Positions 1 to 11,309 of a stretch of DNA of 64,000 nucleotides are shown in pieces. The position numbers and the translations under genes are program-made. The stretch covers positions 1,653,398 through 1,717,397 of the forward strand of contig CM030931.1 in NCBI GenBank assembly GCA_018136815.1, in the 5' to 3' direction. Source of the stretch: Isochrysis galbana. Taxonomy: Eukaryota; Haptophyta; Isochrysidales; Isochrysidaceae. Within the stretch, counting starts at the first letter, position 1; every line of letters starts with the position of its first letter. Under the pieces are notes generated by a model, which saw only the letters and a program-made list of their open reading frames with translations, did not search any database and had not been told where the DNA came from.

Positions 1-2347
1 GGGCCCGTCGGGCTGCGGCAAGTCGACGCTGCTTGACGTGCTCGCCAACACGAAGAATGTCGGCATCATTGAGGGTGACGTGAGGCTCAACGGCCGGCCG
101 CGCGACGGTACCTTCCGCTCCGTCTGCGCCTACGTTATGCAGGAGGACTGCTGCCACAAGACGCTCACCGTGCGCGAGACGCTGTGGTTCACTGCGGCTC
201 TCCGGCTCGGCCCGACCGTCAGCCGCAAGGAGCGGCTTGATCGGATCCGCGACACGCTCGCCGATGTGGACCTCACGCACGTTGCCGACACGCGCATCGG
301 AGATGATGTCTCCGGCGGCCTCTCCGGTGGCCAACGCCGGCGGGTGACGATTGCGATCGAGCTCATCTCGAAGCCGGCACTCGTACTCCTCGACGAGCCC
401 ACATCGGGTCTCGACGCGTACGGCGCCCAGCAGGTGGTCAGCTCACTCCGCCGCTTTGCAGACCGCGGGCGCACGCTCGCCTGCACCATCCACCAGCCAC
501 GCGCCGAGACGTTCGCTCTTTTCCACCAGCTACTGCTGATCAAGGCAGGCGAAACCATGTACTTCGGCCCTGTCTCCAAGATTCCCGAGCACTTCGAGGC
601 GTGCGGTGTGCCATGCCCCCCGTCGCTCAACCCGGCTGACATTGTCGTCGACCTCACGTACACCAAGGAGAGAGGTGACCGCGACGTGGGCGACCGCTGC
701 GTCACCCCTGATGAGCTGGTCAGGCACTTCAAGAACAGCAAATTACGCCGCGAGACTATCAACCGGATCCTCGCCATCGAGGCCGGTACCGACCCTGATC
801 TCCCGTCGGAGATGCAGGATGACAAGGCTGGCGCGGGCGGTGCCGTGCCGCAAGGTGACGCTGGCTATCCGAACTCGCTCTGGACACAGGTCGGCGTCCT
901 CATGCGCCGCCAGTACACGATTGACATGCGAGACTTGGGGTACAAGTTCACATGGTTCTTCAATGGTGCGCCCTGCCACCCCGCACTGAATCCGTCTCCC
1001 GCGTCGGAGCACTGTCGGAGCCTGCTTGACGCGCGCCCACCCGCAACCCCTCTTCTACAGGCTTCGTCTTTGCGCTCAACGCTGCGACCTACCTGCTCGT
1101 CGCCCAGCCGCCGCTGAGCGCCAAGGCAGCTCCGGTCTACCGCGACGCGCTTGAGAGCGCGCGTGTGTGCAACCTAGACACTGACGCCCACGACCGCCTC
1201 GTCGACGACGCCAAGATGTGCGGGGAGGCGCTCACAAACCTGACGAGCGTCGAGTACGCGCACAAGGGCTTCCTCTTTCTGGTTATCAATGCGCTCTTCA
1301 TCAATGAGGCCGTCCACGTGCCCGGTGTCCTCTTCGACAAGCGCTTCTTTGCGCGTGAGCACGGCGCCCGCGCCTACTCGGCGATGGCGTGGCACATGTC
1401 ATGGCTCATCAAGCTCATGCTCACTGCCGCCATCAAGCTGCTCGTGTACACGCCGTGCTTCTACTTCCTGGGCCAACTTCGGCTCGACTTCACCGCCTAC
1501 ACCGCAGCCGCCTTCGTGACTGGCGGCATGAGCTTCGCCGGCTCGGCCGTCGCGCTACTCCTCGCCTGCATAATCCCTTCGCTGGGTGCCGCCTCTACCG
1601 CCTTCGGCTGCGCGGTGCTCCTGTATCAAAATGTCTGCGGGTTCTTCCTGCCGATTTCCGCCATCCCACCCTACCTTGTCTGGGTGGCGTGGTCCTCCGT
1701 CTTCACGTACGGTTATTACGCCCTCATCAACTCGCAGCAACTCGGCTCCGCCATGTCCGGGGGCGGCGATAAGGTCGAAGATCGCCAGGTGAGGCCCATT
1801 GTCACAGAGGGGTTCGGAGTAGCTCTCTTGCCTCCAAAACGACCTCTATGCGCTGGCCGCCACTCTTGTACTCTCACTGTGGCCACACATGGGCCACGGC
1901 CGGTATGCTGCCTAGTTGACATGACGCCTTCAGAACGTGCTCTCACCATGACTCTGTGCGTGGCCCCTTAACGCGCAGGTGTTTACCTTCAACGTGCTCC
2001 TTTTTGTGTGGGGCTTGGTCTTCCATTTCTTTGCGTTCCTTGCGACCCGGGCTGTGAACTCCAAGCATGCTATAGACTTGGGGCCGAATGGGCCGCATGC
2101 TATTGACATCATCAAGGAAGGCGAGGATGCCCCTCGACCAGGACGTGCGAGGTGGGCTTCGGTGCGTGACGCCACTGTTCAGCAGCACCAGGAGGACAGG
2201 TGGTCGACGCTCCTCGAGAAGGTGACCCTGGTAGGGCCGCCAAAGGAGAAAATAGGGCGCCTCCGTAACCTCTTCATATACCTACACCTCTCAGCCGCGC
2301 GTCAGAAGAATGTTGGCAAATCAAGGAGTGCGTGGACACAAGGCTGA
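1..2347 (+). CDS. ABCG (WBC/PDR) subfamily ABC transporter, 5' end outside window
   Basis: Exons are <1..965, 1061..1788 and 1979..2347. Introns 966-1060 (starts GTGCGC, ends CTACAG) and 1789-1978 (GTGAGG...GCGCAG) restore one frame. The first visible codons (from base 2) already form Walker A, GPSGCGKST. The ABC signature (LSGGQRRR), Walker B (LVLLDEPTSGLD) and H-loop (TIHQP) follow within the first 170 residues. The second and third exons encode hydrophobic spans such as FLFLVINALF and LLFVWGLVFHFFAFL. Nucleotide-binding domain first and membrane domain second is the ABCG order. ABCG proteins export lipids, sterols or drugs across the plasma or organelle membrane using ATP; the substrate is not predictable here. 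About 686 residues are visible. The tail after the last membrane span (from about 2055) is less typical, so the stop at 2347 is the least certain part. Confidence 0.9.
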
Positions 2348-2694
2348 GCCTCGGCGTGGCACACTTGATTACAATGACAGCTCCCTCTGCCTTGGCCATC
2401 ATGCGTGCTCGAGAGAGGGCGCGAGTTTGCTCTTGTCGTGCCACAACTCCTCGTCGTCCCTCTGGTTTGCTACAAGGGACGATCGCGAGGACGTGTAATT
2501 CGGCGAGATTATCGGACGGGGTGTCTGTGGTGGGCACACACCAAGAAAAATCTATAGATTCAGGGCTACACACTACACACCTACTAGCAATCCGAGTCCG
2601 GTAGAACTAACTTAATAGTTGCGGTCGCCATGGAGCGCGCCGCCGCTCCCCACCTCTCCCTTGGGCCCCCCGCCGCGGGCGCCCCCCCATACCC
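2348..2694. other. Intergenic stretch with a LINE 3'-tail remnant
   Basis: No convincing gene. Positions about 2545-2600, read on the minus strand, match the conserved 3' tail of a LINE family seen elsewhere in the window (TAGGTGTGTAG...CCCTGAATCTATAGATTTTT). Its sense strand is therefore minus. The rest is unremarkable. Confidence 0.4.
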
Positions 2695-3199
2695 ATGGAG
2701 CTGTCGCTGGCGAAGCGACCGCGTCTGCCCGCAGAGGCCGAGCAGGTGAGCGCGACCCCGGTTGCGCCGCACGGCCCATGGCCCCGGCGCCCCGGCCACC
2801 GGCCACGCCAACGACCACAGCAGCCATGCTGGCCCACCTCATGGTGGGCCACAGGCTGTGGGAAGCAGAGAGCTAGTACCGCACCCAAGAAGAATCACTC
2901 CACCTTCAGGCATGCCTTATGGCAGAGGCCTCTCCCACCCTGGGGACGGCTCCCTCAGCGCCTTAGCCCATCCGTCACCAATCGCCCAGCCATGTCTGCT
3001 CCGTCCTCGAGCTCGCCCTCGCCCAAGCGCCCAAGCCCGTCCTCCCGCCTTCCTCTGCTGAGGAGGTGGTCCAGCCCGCCATCCGCCATTCCATCCATCA
3101 CTCTCCGCCGTTCCCGCCGCGCCTACCGCCGATCGTTTCCCTTCCGTCTCCGTCTCCTCGCATGTCGCATGTCGAGCCAGTGGTCATGCTCGATCCGTC
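2695..3199 (+). pseudogene. Possible host gene 5' part, cut by a retroposon
   Basis: A 17-codon exon (2695-2745, begins MELSLAKRPRLP) ends at a good donor (CAG/GTGAGC). An open frame resumes in phase after an AG at 2965-2966 and runs to 3199, reading ...AEEVVQPAIRHSIHHSPPF... and ...MSHVEPVVMLDPS. This frame looks more protein-like than the other two, being Ser/Pro-rich with mixed residues. It stops exactly at the target-site duplication TCGATCCGTC (3190-3199) of the retroposon that follows, and the downstream exons are not visible. No family recognised. It could also be chance open frame in GC-rich DNA. Confidence 0.35.
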
Positions 3200-4853
3200 G
3201 AACTAAGTTTATACTTAGTTCGCCCATGGGGCATGGGGGGGCACGAGCCCCCCTCACTCTCCACTCCTCCCCTGCCATGGGGGAGGAACCACCCACTCTC
3301 CTGGCACGCCTGATGGCCTGCCAGGAGCACACTGCCATGCTGACCCATCCCTCTCCCCACAGGCACGCCTGATTCGCCCGCCCTGGCCTGTCGTGGCCAG
3401 CCCATCCCTCTGACCAGCCCCTCCTCCCCCTGGGCCCCCCTGTTCAGGACCCCCCAGCCAGCTCCAGTCGACCCGCAGGGGCTCGGAGCGCCAGCGAGGG
3501 AGAGGCAGGAGGGGCCAGGGCCATGCCCCAGCCTCACCTGCCCCCTGAGCTGTGCTCCCAGGCCCCTGCAGGCCACCTGGGGACCTGAGGAGGGGCCGCA
3601 GGCGCGCGCCATGGGTACCCCGCCGCAGGGAAGAGAGGAGGAAAAGGGAAGAATAAATAAAATAATTAATGTTATATCCTAGCCAACCCCACTAGCTAAT
3701 TGGACACAACTTTTCTGTCCCGAAATCCCGCCATGCCTGACGGGCCAGGTGTCCGAGTGATACCGGGGGGAGGGGGCACTGCCCCCTCCCCTCGATATTT
3801 GTCCTCCCCCCAGTGCACGCACCGACCCCACGCACCCCAGCACGTCCTCTCCTCGAGTCCACGCTGGGGGAAAACCCCTTTCGGGTAAAAGCAACGCAGG
3901 GGGGGGGGGCACTCGTGAATAGGGGCCCAGGAGCGCTAATCTCTCCTCGCCGAAGCGAGTGGCCGCGGCAAGCCACGGCCCTTCCCTCCTGGCTCTGGCG
4001 CCCCCGTCTTCTCTTACACCCAAACGGGGCGAGAAGACACGTTTCTGCCGGAGGGGAGAGCTGCCGCTCCCCCCTCCCCTCCCTCTTCCCTTTTCCTCCT
4101 CTCTTCCCTGCGGCGGGGGCCCATGGCGCGCGCCTGCGGCCCCTCTTCAGGTCTCCAGAAGGCCGGCAGGGGCCAGGGAGCGCAGCTCAGGGGGCAGGTG
4201 AGGCTGGGGCATGGCCCTGGCCCCTCCTGCCTCTCCCTCGCTGGCTCTCGAGCCCCTGCCAGTCGACTGGAGCTGGCTGGGGGGTCCTGATCAGGGGGGC
4301 CCAGGGGGAGGAGGGGCTGGTCAGAGGGATGGGCTGGCCACGACAGGCCAGGGCGGGCGAATCAGGCGTGCCTGTGGGGAGAGGGATGGGTCAGCATGGC
4401 AGTGTGCTCCTGGCAGGCCATCAGGCGTGCCAGGAGAGTGGGTGGTTCCTCCTCCGGCAGATACGTGTCTTCTCGCCCCGTTTGGGTAAGAAAAGACGGG
4501 GGTGCCAGAGCCAGGAGGGAAGGGCCGCAGCTCGCCGCGGCCACTCGCTCTAGCGAGGGAGATTAGCGCTTCTGGGCTTCTATCTCACGAGTGCCCCCCC
4601 CCCCCCCCCCCCGCGTTGCTTTTACCCGAAAGGGGTTTTCCCCCAGCGTGGACTCGAGGAGAGGACGCGCTGGGGTGCGCGGGGTCGGTGCGTGCACTGT
4701 TGGGAGGACAAATATCGAGGGGAGGGGGCAGTGCCCCCACCCCCCGGTATCACTCGGACACCTGGCCCGTCAGGCATGGCGGGATTCCGGGACGGAAAAG
4801 TTATGTCCAATTAGCTAGTGGGGTTGGCTAGGATATAAGATTGATTATTATTA
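3200..4853 (+). mobile_element. Composite SINE-like retroposon with an inverted copy inside
   Basis: Flanked by the direct repeat TCGATCCGTC at 3190-3199 and 4854-4863. Sense is plus. The head module (A) starts with the hairpin AACTAAGT-TTAT-ACTTAGTT at 3201. The tail module (B) at about 4455-4853 ends in a T-rich run (GATTGATTATTATTAT). Between them lies an antisense unit: B antisense at about 3646-4020 (AATAAATAAAATAATTAATG...) followed by A antisense at about 4110-4455. The order is A, B-reverse, A-reverse, B. The reversed modules could fold into a very long hairpin. A clean copy of the same A+B unit is at 14613-15484. Confidence 0.75.
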
Positions 4854-4863
4854 TCGATCCGTC

Positions 4864-5190
4864 AGAGCTCCGCCCACCGAAAAATTGGTAAGTCTCGCAC
4901 CTATTGACAGGAGAAGTCGGGACTAAGGACGCCGCCAGCCCGGTAGGCGCAGGAGGAAGGGGGGAACGGACCACCGGGGGGGGGGCGCGGGCCACCGGAC
5001 CATATCTAAGCCCTTTACCTTTACCCCCTACCTATCCCCCTAGTAGTGCACGGGGGGAGTCGCCTGATGGCGGGGGGGAAAGGGCCGGGGGAGTGGGGGT
5101 GTAGAAAGTTTTGCTGCGTGAGTAGAAAGTAGAGGGTCCACGGCCGCATGTGCGGTGAGAGTGAGACTATTAAGGAATTAAAATTAAATT
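4864..5190 (+). mobile_element. SINE-like tail module (T type), 5'-truncated
   Basis: Starts GAGCTCCGCCCACCG and ends GTGCGGTGAGAGTGAGACTATTAAGGAATTAAAATTAAATTTT. It carries the conserved CCCCTAGTAGTGCACGGGGGGAG and a CGCC-TGAT-GGCG hairpin. The same module forms the right half of the complete element at 9865-10644 and matches the 3' end of LINE family ii (28049-28366). Confidence 0.65.
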
Positions 5191-5204
5191 TTACCCCATC
5201 TATG

Positions 5205-5600
5205 CAGGCTGCAGGGGCCTGGGAGCACAGCTTACAGCTTCAGCTTAGGGGGCAGGTGAGGCTCGGGCATGGCCCTGACCCCTCCTGCCTCTCCCTCGCT
5301 GGCTCTCGCGCCCCTGCCGGTCGACTGGAGCTGGCTGGGGGGTCCTGATCAGGGGGACCCAAGGGGAGGAGGGGTTGGTCGAAGCGATGAGCTGGCCACG
5401 AAAGGCGAAAGGCCAGGGCGTGCGTTCTGTGCCTGACTCTCAGGGAGAGTCTGGGCAGTCTGGGTGAGTCCCCCTTGCATGCCAAGAGGCAGCGCAGGGG
5501 GGTGGATGGTTCTCGCCCCCCATGAGGGAAGTCGAGAGAGTGGGGGGGGGCGCGAGGCCCCCCTCCATGGCGACCAATCATAAGATTAGTGAGCTATGAG
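5205..5600 (-). mobile_element. Diverged SINE head module (A), antisense
   Basis: Matches the A module of the retroposons at 4110-4455 and 15075-15484 (CAGGTGAGGCTCGGGCATGGCCC...CTCCTGCCTCTCCCTCGCTGG...GGGGGTCCTGATCAGGGGGACCC) but is more diverged near the right end. No coding potential seen. Confidence 0.55.
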
Positions 5601-5726
5601 CTATGAGCACTATAAATGGCTTCATCGTCCACCTGGTGGATTAGGCATTAGGCATACTCTATGAGGGGGCTTAAAAGATTGGTCTACTCTCACCGTGCCC
5701 ACCGCCCCCTCAACTGCGTCGCGCTG

Positions 5727-8700
5727 ATGCACGCCGGCCCGGCCTCGCCGTGGCTGGCACCAGGGTGGAGGCGAAGCTGCGCGACGTCGGGCTGCCTCTT
5801 CGGCATGTCCACTCTCAACCTGCTTATCCTCTGGCATCTCCTCGCCTTCCGCGCGCCGTGGCGCGTCGCCTCGGCGCGTGGCGGCGGCGCTCAGCCAGCG
5901 GGTGCGCCTGCAGAGCAGGTGGAGGCTGCCGCCGGGCGTGAGGAGTGGGCGGCGCCGGCGTTGCGCGAGTGGGAGCTCGCCTGGGAGACGCCACCGCCCG
6001 TTGACGAGCCAGGGCTCGAGCTGGAGCCCGTGCGGCCCAGCCCGGCCGTCACCGACTGGCTTTCGGCTGCCGATGCGGAGGTCGCGTGGCAAAGGGACGG
6101 GGGTATAGGGGACGCGCTTGGGTGGACGCGCGATGAGCCGGCGGCCAGGCTAGGCGTAGGCCGTGCGAACACGTCGCTCACCGCTGTGGATCATGTTCGC
6201 AAGGAGTTGAAGCTTCATGCTGCGGCGGCGTCTCCTCCAGCACGAGCAATAGCAATCAAGTTGGTGGAGACTGCCTATGACATACCTCCACTCTCCAGGG
6301 CGGCGCTGCTTGTGTGGCACGCGATCGGTGTGAGAGCGCAAGGCGAGACCGATCCAGGCTGGGCTGGTCGCGCCGTTGCCACGTTGAATTGCATTTCGAC
6401 GTCGCACGCCGAGACGTCTGATCGTGAGGAATCAGGAGCGCTCTCCCCAAGGGGGCTCGCAAGTGCGCTCTCACCGCTGCTAGAGGGAAGGCGCTATTTA
6501 GGGAGGGAGGGAGCGGTCGTGCTCTGCAGATGGGCCTGCAGAGTACGGGCGACTGTTGCTCCCGCATGTGCACTGGCCGAATGTATGTGCAGCCGCACAC
6601 TCGGCCTCAGTATCACCGATGGATCAGCTATTCGTGATAGCGGGAAGCTGATCAGGGATGAGGGGATTGCCAGCATTCCAGGGCTTCCTTCCGTCGAGTT
6701 CGCGGCAACTCACGTTCTTCTCAATGGAGATCAGGACTCGGACACCGAGCAGACTGCTCATAGTGAGACAGCATCAGCCGTCTCTGGCGAGTTTTCGCGG
6801 GAGAGCAGTGCTGTTAGCCCCTCTGGACCGGCGCGGGCCCTGCGTCGATACGAGTCTGTCTATGCTAAGTCCCGAGCGGAGCTCTATCAGAGTGCAGCAA
6901 ACCGCTCTACTGCACTGCTAAGGCACGCATATGAGCAGTGCACACCACGCAGCCTCGTGGACGCCTTCGACATCCATCTCCGGCCTCCCGTAGCGCCCTT
7001 AGACTATGGTGAAATTATCATTTCGGCGAATGCGCCCTACTTGCGCTGTAGCGGCCGAGAAGCGGGAGACACGTTTGTCATCCACGGCACGTCAGCCCTG
7101 AGGAGCAGCAATCTGAGCGGCACGTCCAGCAGAGGGGACGGCGTGCTCTTGCAGGCCTCGCCGATTCGTGAGCTCGGCCATGGTCGATACGCTGCGGGCT
7201 TGCTCGCCTCCGAGCCCGGTGACTACACTGTGTGGATTTTCTGGCTGAACTCGCGCTACGCAGGATGGTTTGACCTGCACGAAGCGCGGGATCAAGGCTT
7301 CGACGCCTTCGGCGATTCCGCCTCTACTAGTTCAAGCGATCACGCACGAGCCATCGTTGTTGACGGAGCGGTCCACGACAGGTCGAATGCCAAGCCGGGG
7401 TCGTCCCCGTACTGTCCCTCCAATGAGCAGTGTGTAGGATGCTCCGTTGGCTTGCTCCGATCCACACACGGCGAGCCACGGGTCGCTCACCCTGCAGCCG
7501 TGTTCAACTTTTCCGTCGGCGACGGCCTCTCCACAGGCGCTGCGCCGCCTCTTACCTCGCTGACAAGTGCGGACACCTCGAGCATTATAATTAGAGATGA
7601 GGGTGCACTCCGGACTGCTAGCAGCCGCTTGGATGATGGCAACCGAGAGAACGACTCCCTACTACTAGGACATTTGCCACGTGCTTGTAGCGGGGGTACC
7701 TCGGCAGGCCGCTGGATCGGGGGCGAGTGGGCGCCGTTGGCTTGCTACCTTTTGAATTATGACGCCGTATTGTTGGAGCGCTGCGCCGCTCATGCCAACC
7801 GCACCGTCTTGGGAGCTCGTATCGGCCGGAGAGGACAGCCTACTGTAGGCGGTGCAGCGGTGCCGACTAGGGCTAGTGTTACAGAGTGCCAAGTCGGGGC
7901 AGGCGGTGGTTTGGAGGTCATCCGCCTGCAGCTCTTCGGCGATTCAGTGATGCGCGGGCTGTACTTCGACCTTGCAGAGTTGCTGACGGGGCAGAAGCAG
8001 GTGGGTGGATGCCGCCACGGAAGGCGACGCAGGGGAAGCGAAAGATGAAGTGTGATGTGGTGGGCGCGCTGAAGCAGTCGAGGTGCCCAAAGCTTGCGCC
8101 AAATTGCCTAGGTTTTGCTCGACCATGAGCTATTCCTCCTACCCCGTGCTTCAGGATCGCGGCTGGGCCAAGCGCCATGCGGGCCCCGGAAAGGGGAAAC
8201 GGCTGTGCGTGAACTCGCGAGGACTAACGGTGAGCTGGTCCTGGTGGACTCTCAATGAGTCTGCACGTGAGGCTGCGCGCGACTTTCAAGTGCGATGCGC
8301 GCGACCAAAGGGCGCCAAAGGTCCACCACCCATCGGCTGCCGTTCACCCCCTAACCCAGACGTTGTCGAGTGGGGACTTGACGACGCGCGATCCGTGGTT
8401 TTGTTTGGATCGGCTGCGCATAACATGCGATACGGCACCCTCAAGACATACGTGGATGACCTCCGCTCTCTCTCAAGCCGCATCGCATCCATCCGCCCGC
8501 TGCGCGCCCGCTTGGTCTGGCTTGTCGGGGCGGCATCGCACATCTACGATGACGACCTTCCGTGCGTGCGGGACCGTCCGTTCCATCTCATGAGTCATCA
8601 CCGTTCCATGCTTTTCTCCGCGGTCGGTGTGGAAATCATGCGCCTCATCGTGCCGATAGTCGACATGTGGAAGCTCACCGTTGATCAACAAGCGAACTGC

Positions 8701-8835
8701 GCCGATCTACACTGCGATGAGCTGTATATGGCAAATCGCACCGGCGGCAATGGGTTCGTCTCGCGCGCCACCGCAAATCTGTTCCTGAACGTTGCATGCA
8801 ACCGTCTCATCTTGCCCGCCGCAGAGCTCACTTAG
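5727..8835 (+). CDS. NXPE-like, membrane-anchored SGNH (PC-esterase/acyltransferase) protein
   Basis: Exons 5727..8000 and 8083..8835 (intron GTGGGT...TCGAG) give about 1008 aa. An N-terminal signal-anchor (STLNLLILWHLLAF) precedes a long, weakly conserved luminal region. An Ig/filamin-like region lies around residues 412-540 (...GRYAAGLLASEPGDYTVWI...). The C-terminal esterase fold begins near a GRWIGGEW motif and has the nucleophile block LFGDSVMRGLY at about residue 738. Near the end, NCADLHCDE probably supplies the catalytic Asp/His. Filamin-like plus GDS(V/I) order is that of NXPE/PC-esterase proteins, thought to O-acylate glycans in the Golgi; here that role is inference. An upstream in-frame ATG at 5661 exists, but 5611-5665 resembles repeat DNA at 15505-15560, so 5727 is preferred. 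The Asp-His spacing (DLH) differs from the usual DxxH. Confidence 0.7.
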
Positions 8836-9529
8836 GGGGTCTCTGCTGATCCATTTTCGAGGAGACACAAGACACAATCGTTGCACTCGTCATGCTTAGA
8901 TTGTAGTACGGGGCACGAGGAATGACATCGCCATGGAAGTTTGAACGAAAGATGGCAAAGTGTTCCGTGCTCTTCCGCTCCTTCAAGCGACGCATCCATC
9001 GGCGCCTTCAACCTCCTACTCATGTTCCTGACTTGCTGTTGAGATTGACTAACTCCGTTTTTGCTTAGTGCGAAGGCTTCCGTCGCCCACGCTCGCCGTG
9101 ATGTGGCTTCGCAACGCGGCGGCCGCACGCCGTCTGCTTGCTTTCCACCCACATTTCACCCCACACCCTAATGTAGAAAAAGGATGTCGGAGCCGAGATG
9201 GGACTACAACGCCATTGTGGCCAGGCATCTAGCATGCAGGCGGTGACTGTTGGCCAAGGCATTTTCTCCACGAACACAAAAGCCTTACTTAGCATCAGGA
9301 TGTGACCGGTCTTATTCATACCTTCGTCTACTACGTGCGCGCCGATCGGCAGGGCTATCAAAGCACATATCCACATGCGTGATATTCGAGACCATAGATA
9401 GACACCGTAGTTGGCATAACACCCATGCATGATTAGGATTAGGATTTGGTGGAACCCCCCAAAAGGTACAAATGAAGGTTAGTATTGAATGAAAAAGTTA
9501 TAATATTCTTACCCCGCACGCGGCTTTGG
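8836..9529. other. Intergenic, no gene recognised
   Basis: Downstream of the NXPE-like gene. Short open frames exist on both strands (for example minus 9430-9065) but show no family motif, no clean splice signals and no compositional bias. It may include the 3' untranslated region. Confidence 0.5.
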
Positions 9530-9850
9530 ACCCACAACTTTCACGCAAGGGTTCTACACCTACACCCCCGGCCCTTTCCCGCCATGAGGCGACTCCCCCC
9601 GTAGCTAGGGGTAAAGGGCTTAGATATTATCTTAGATATGGCCCGCGCCCGCGCCCCCCGGGCGAGGGGGGGGGGAGGGGGGGGGGAGTAAAAAAACTTC
9701 ATAATATTCTTTTCTTACCGCACTCGCGGCGAATGGAACAACTACCTACACGTAGTATACTTTCTACACCCCCACTCCCCCGGCCCTTCCCCCCCCGCCA
9801 TCAGGCGGCTCCCCCCGTGCACTACCAGGGGGATCGGGGGGTGAAGGGCT
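9530..9850 (-). mobile_element. Old SINE T-tail modules, antisense (left part)
   Basis: Two overlapping degraded tails are readable: about 9530-9660 and about 9690-9850. Both contain CCGCCAT(C/G)AGGCG and CCCCCCGT next to GGTGAAGGGCTTAGATATGG. The second has its A-run at the left (AGTAAAAAAACTTCATAATATTC), so sense is minus. It is interrupted by a younger element and resumes at 10659. Confidence 0.6.
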
Positions 9851-9864
9851 TAGATATGGTCCGG

Positions 9865-10644
9865 CAACTGAGTTTATACTTGGTTCGCCCATGGGCCATG
9901 GGGGGGCACGAGCCCCCCTCTCTCTCCACTCCTCCCCTGCCATGGGGGAGGAACCACCCACTCTCCTGGCACGCCTGATGGCTTGATGGCTTGCCAGGAG
10001 CCAACTGCCCTGCTGACCCACTCTCCCAATGACAGGCACGCCTGGTTCGCTCGTCCTGGCCCCTCGTGGCCAGCCCATCGCTCCAACCCCCCCCCCCCCC
10101 CCCTGTTCGACAGGCAGACAGGTGCAGCGTGGGGTCCCTGGGGCTCAGTGGAGCGCCAAGCGCCAACGTGGTAGAGGCAGGGGAGGCCAGGGCCCAGCCC
10201 CAGCCTCCTCTGCCCCCTGAGCTGGCCTCCAGGAGCGCCTCCCAGGATTGCCAGAGGGTAGCTGCAGGCCTGCCGCAGGCGCGCCATTGCGCGTACCACA
10301 GGAGAGGGGAGAGAGAGCGCGGAGAAGGGGGTGGGCGGAGCGAGAGCTCCGCCCACCGAAAAATTGGTAAGTCTTGCTGCTGTTTATAGGAGAAGTCGGG
10401 ACTAAGGACGCCGCCAGCCCGGTAGGCGCAGGAGGAAGGGGGGAACGGACCACCGGGGGGGGCGCGGGCCACCGGACCATATCTAAGCCCTTCACCCCTA
10501 TCCCCCTAGTAGTGCACGGGGGGAGTGGCCTGATGGCGAGCGGGAAAGGGCCGGCGGAGTGGGGGTGTAGAAAGTTTTGCTGCGTGAGTAGAGCAAGTAG
10601 AGGGTCCACGGCCGCGTGTGCGGTGAGACGATTAAGAAATTAAC
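9865..10644 (+). mobile_element. Complete SINE-like retroposon, head A + tail T, nested
   Basis: A 780-bp unit flanked by the 14-bp direct repeat TAGATATGGTCCGG (9851-9864 and 10645-10658). It begins with the head hairpin (AACTGAGTTTATACTTGGTT) and crosses into the T tail at AGCTCCGCCCACCGAAAAATTGGTAAG. It ends GTGCGGTGAGACGATTAAGAAATTAAC. It sits inside an older antisense copy of the same family, whose sequence resumes at TGGCCTGCGCC. No long credible reading frame, so it is non-autonomous. Confidence 0.85.
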
Positions 10645-10658
10645 TAGATATGGTCCGG

Positions 10659-10880
10659 TGGCCTGCGCCTCCCTCCCCGGATTATCCGTTCCTCCCTTCC
10701 TCCTATGCCTACCGGGCTGGCGGCGGCCTCACACACACCCGACTTATCTTGTAAACAGGTGCGGGACTCACATATTGCGGAGCTCTCGCTCCGCCCACCT
10801 TCTTCTCAGCGCTCTCTCTCCTCTTTCCTGCAGGCACGCGCGATGGCGCGCCTGCGACAGGCCTGCAGCTGGTGTAAGCT
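10659..10880 (-). mobile_element. Old SINE (antisense), right part after the nested insertion
   Basis: Continues the copy begun at about 9690. It holds ACCCGACTTATCTTGTAAACAGG, the GGAGCTCTCGCTCCGCCCACC junction and the first part of module A antisense (GCGCGATGGCGCGCCTGCG). It stops near 10875, so its head is truncated. Confidence 0.6.
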
Positions 10881-11309
10881 GATGTTAGTACTGATGTAAG
10901 TACTGATGTAAGTGTAAGCTCAAAACCACCGTAAGCTTACGGACTGACGGCCCAACTAGGATTTCGGGGGGGCGGCCCATGTGCACCACTGTGGGCCTAG
11001 CGTTGGGGGAGGGAGGGATGGGGCGGGCCCTTTGGTGTAAATTTGATTGGTGATTGATTGGCGGCTTGGCTTTGGACGCCGCGTTGTGGGGGCCCCGCCT
11101 ATTGGCTTCCACCATCTGCCCAGCAAAATGCAAGAGCAAGAGGCTGCAGAGACAACTGAGGCAGTACACAGCCGCCAGCCGCCCCGCCCCCGAAATGCGC
11201 GACGCGCGCGTCCGAGGAGACACACGGGTGCCACACATGCATCCACGACCTGCACCACCAGCACAAACCCCACACACACCCGCGGCAAAACAACAGATTA
11301 AATTAATTT
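10881..11309. other. Intergenic, no gene recognised
   Basis: Contains a short run of GATGTAAGTACT-type repeats (10880-10915) and a GTAAGCTTAC palindrome. Open frames on both strands over 10956-11314 have no motif I recognise. Confidence 0.45.

Noticed and set aside
2695..3372. A single 225-residue plus-strand frame
   Set aside because: Its second half reads through retroposon head DNA and its middle is better explained by an intron; only the two-exon model was kept.
9065..9430. A 121-residue minus-strand frame
   Set aside because: No homology pattern, no splice or compositional support, and equally long frames exist on the other strand.
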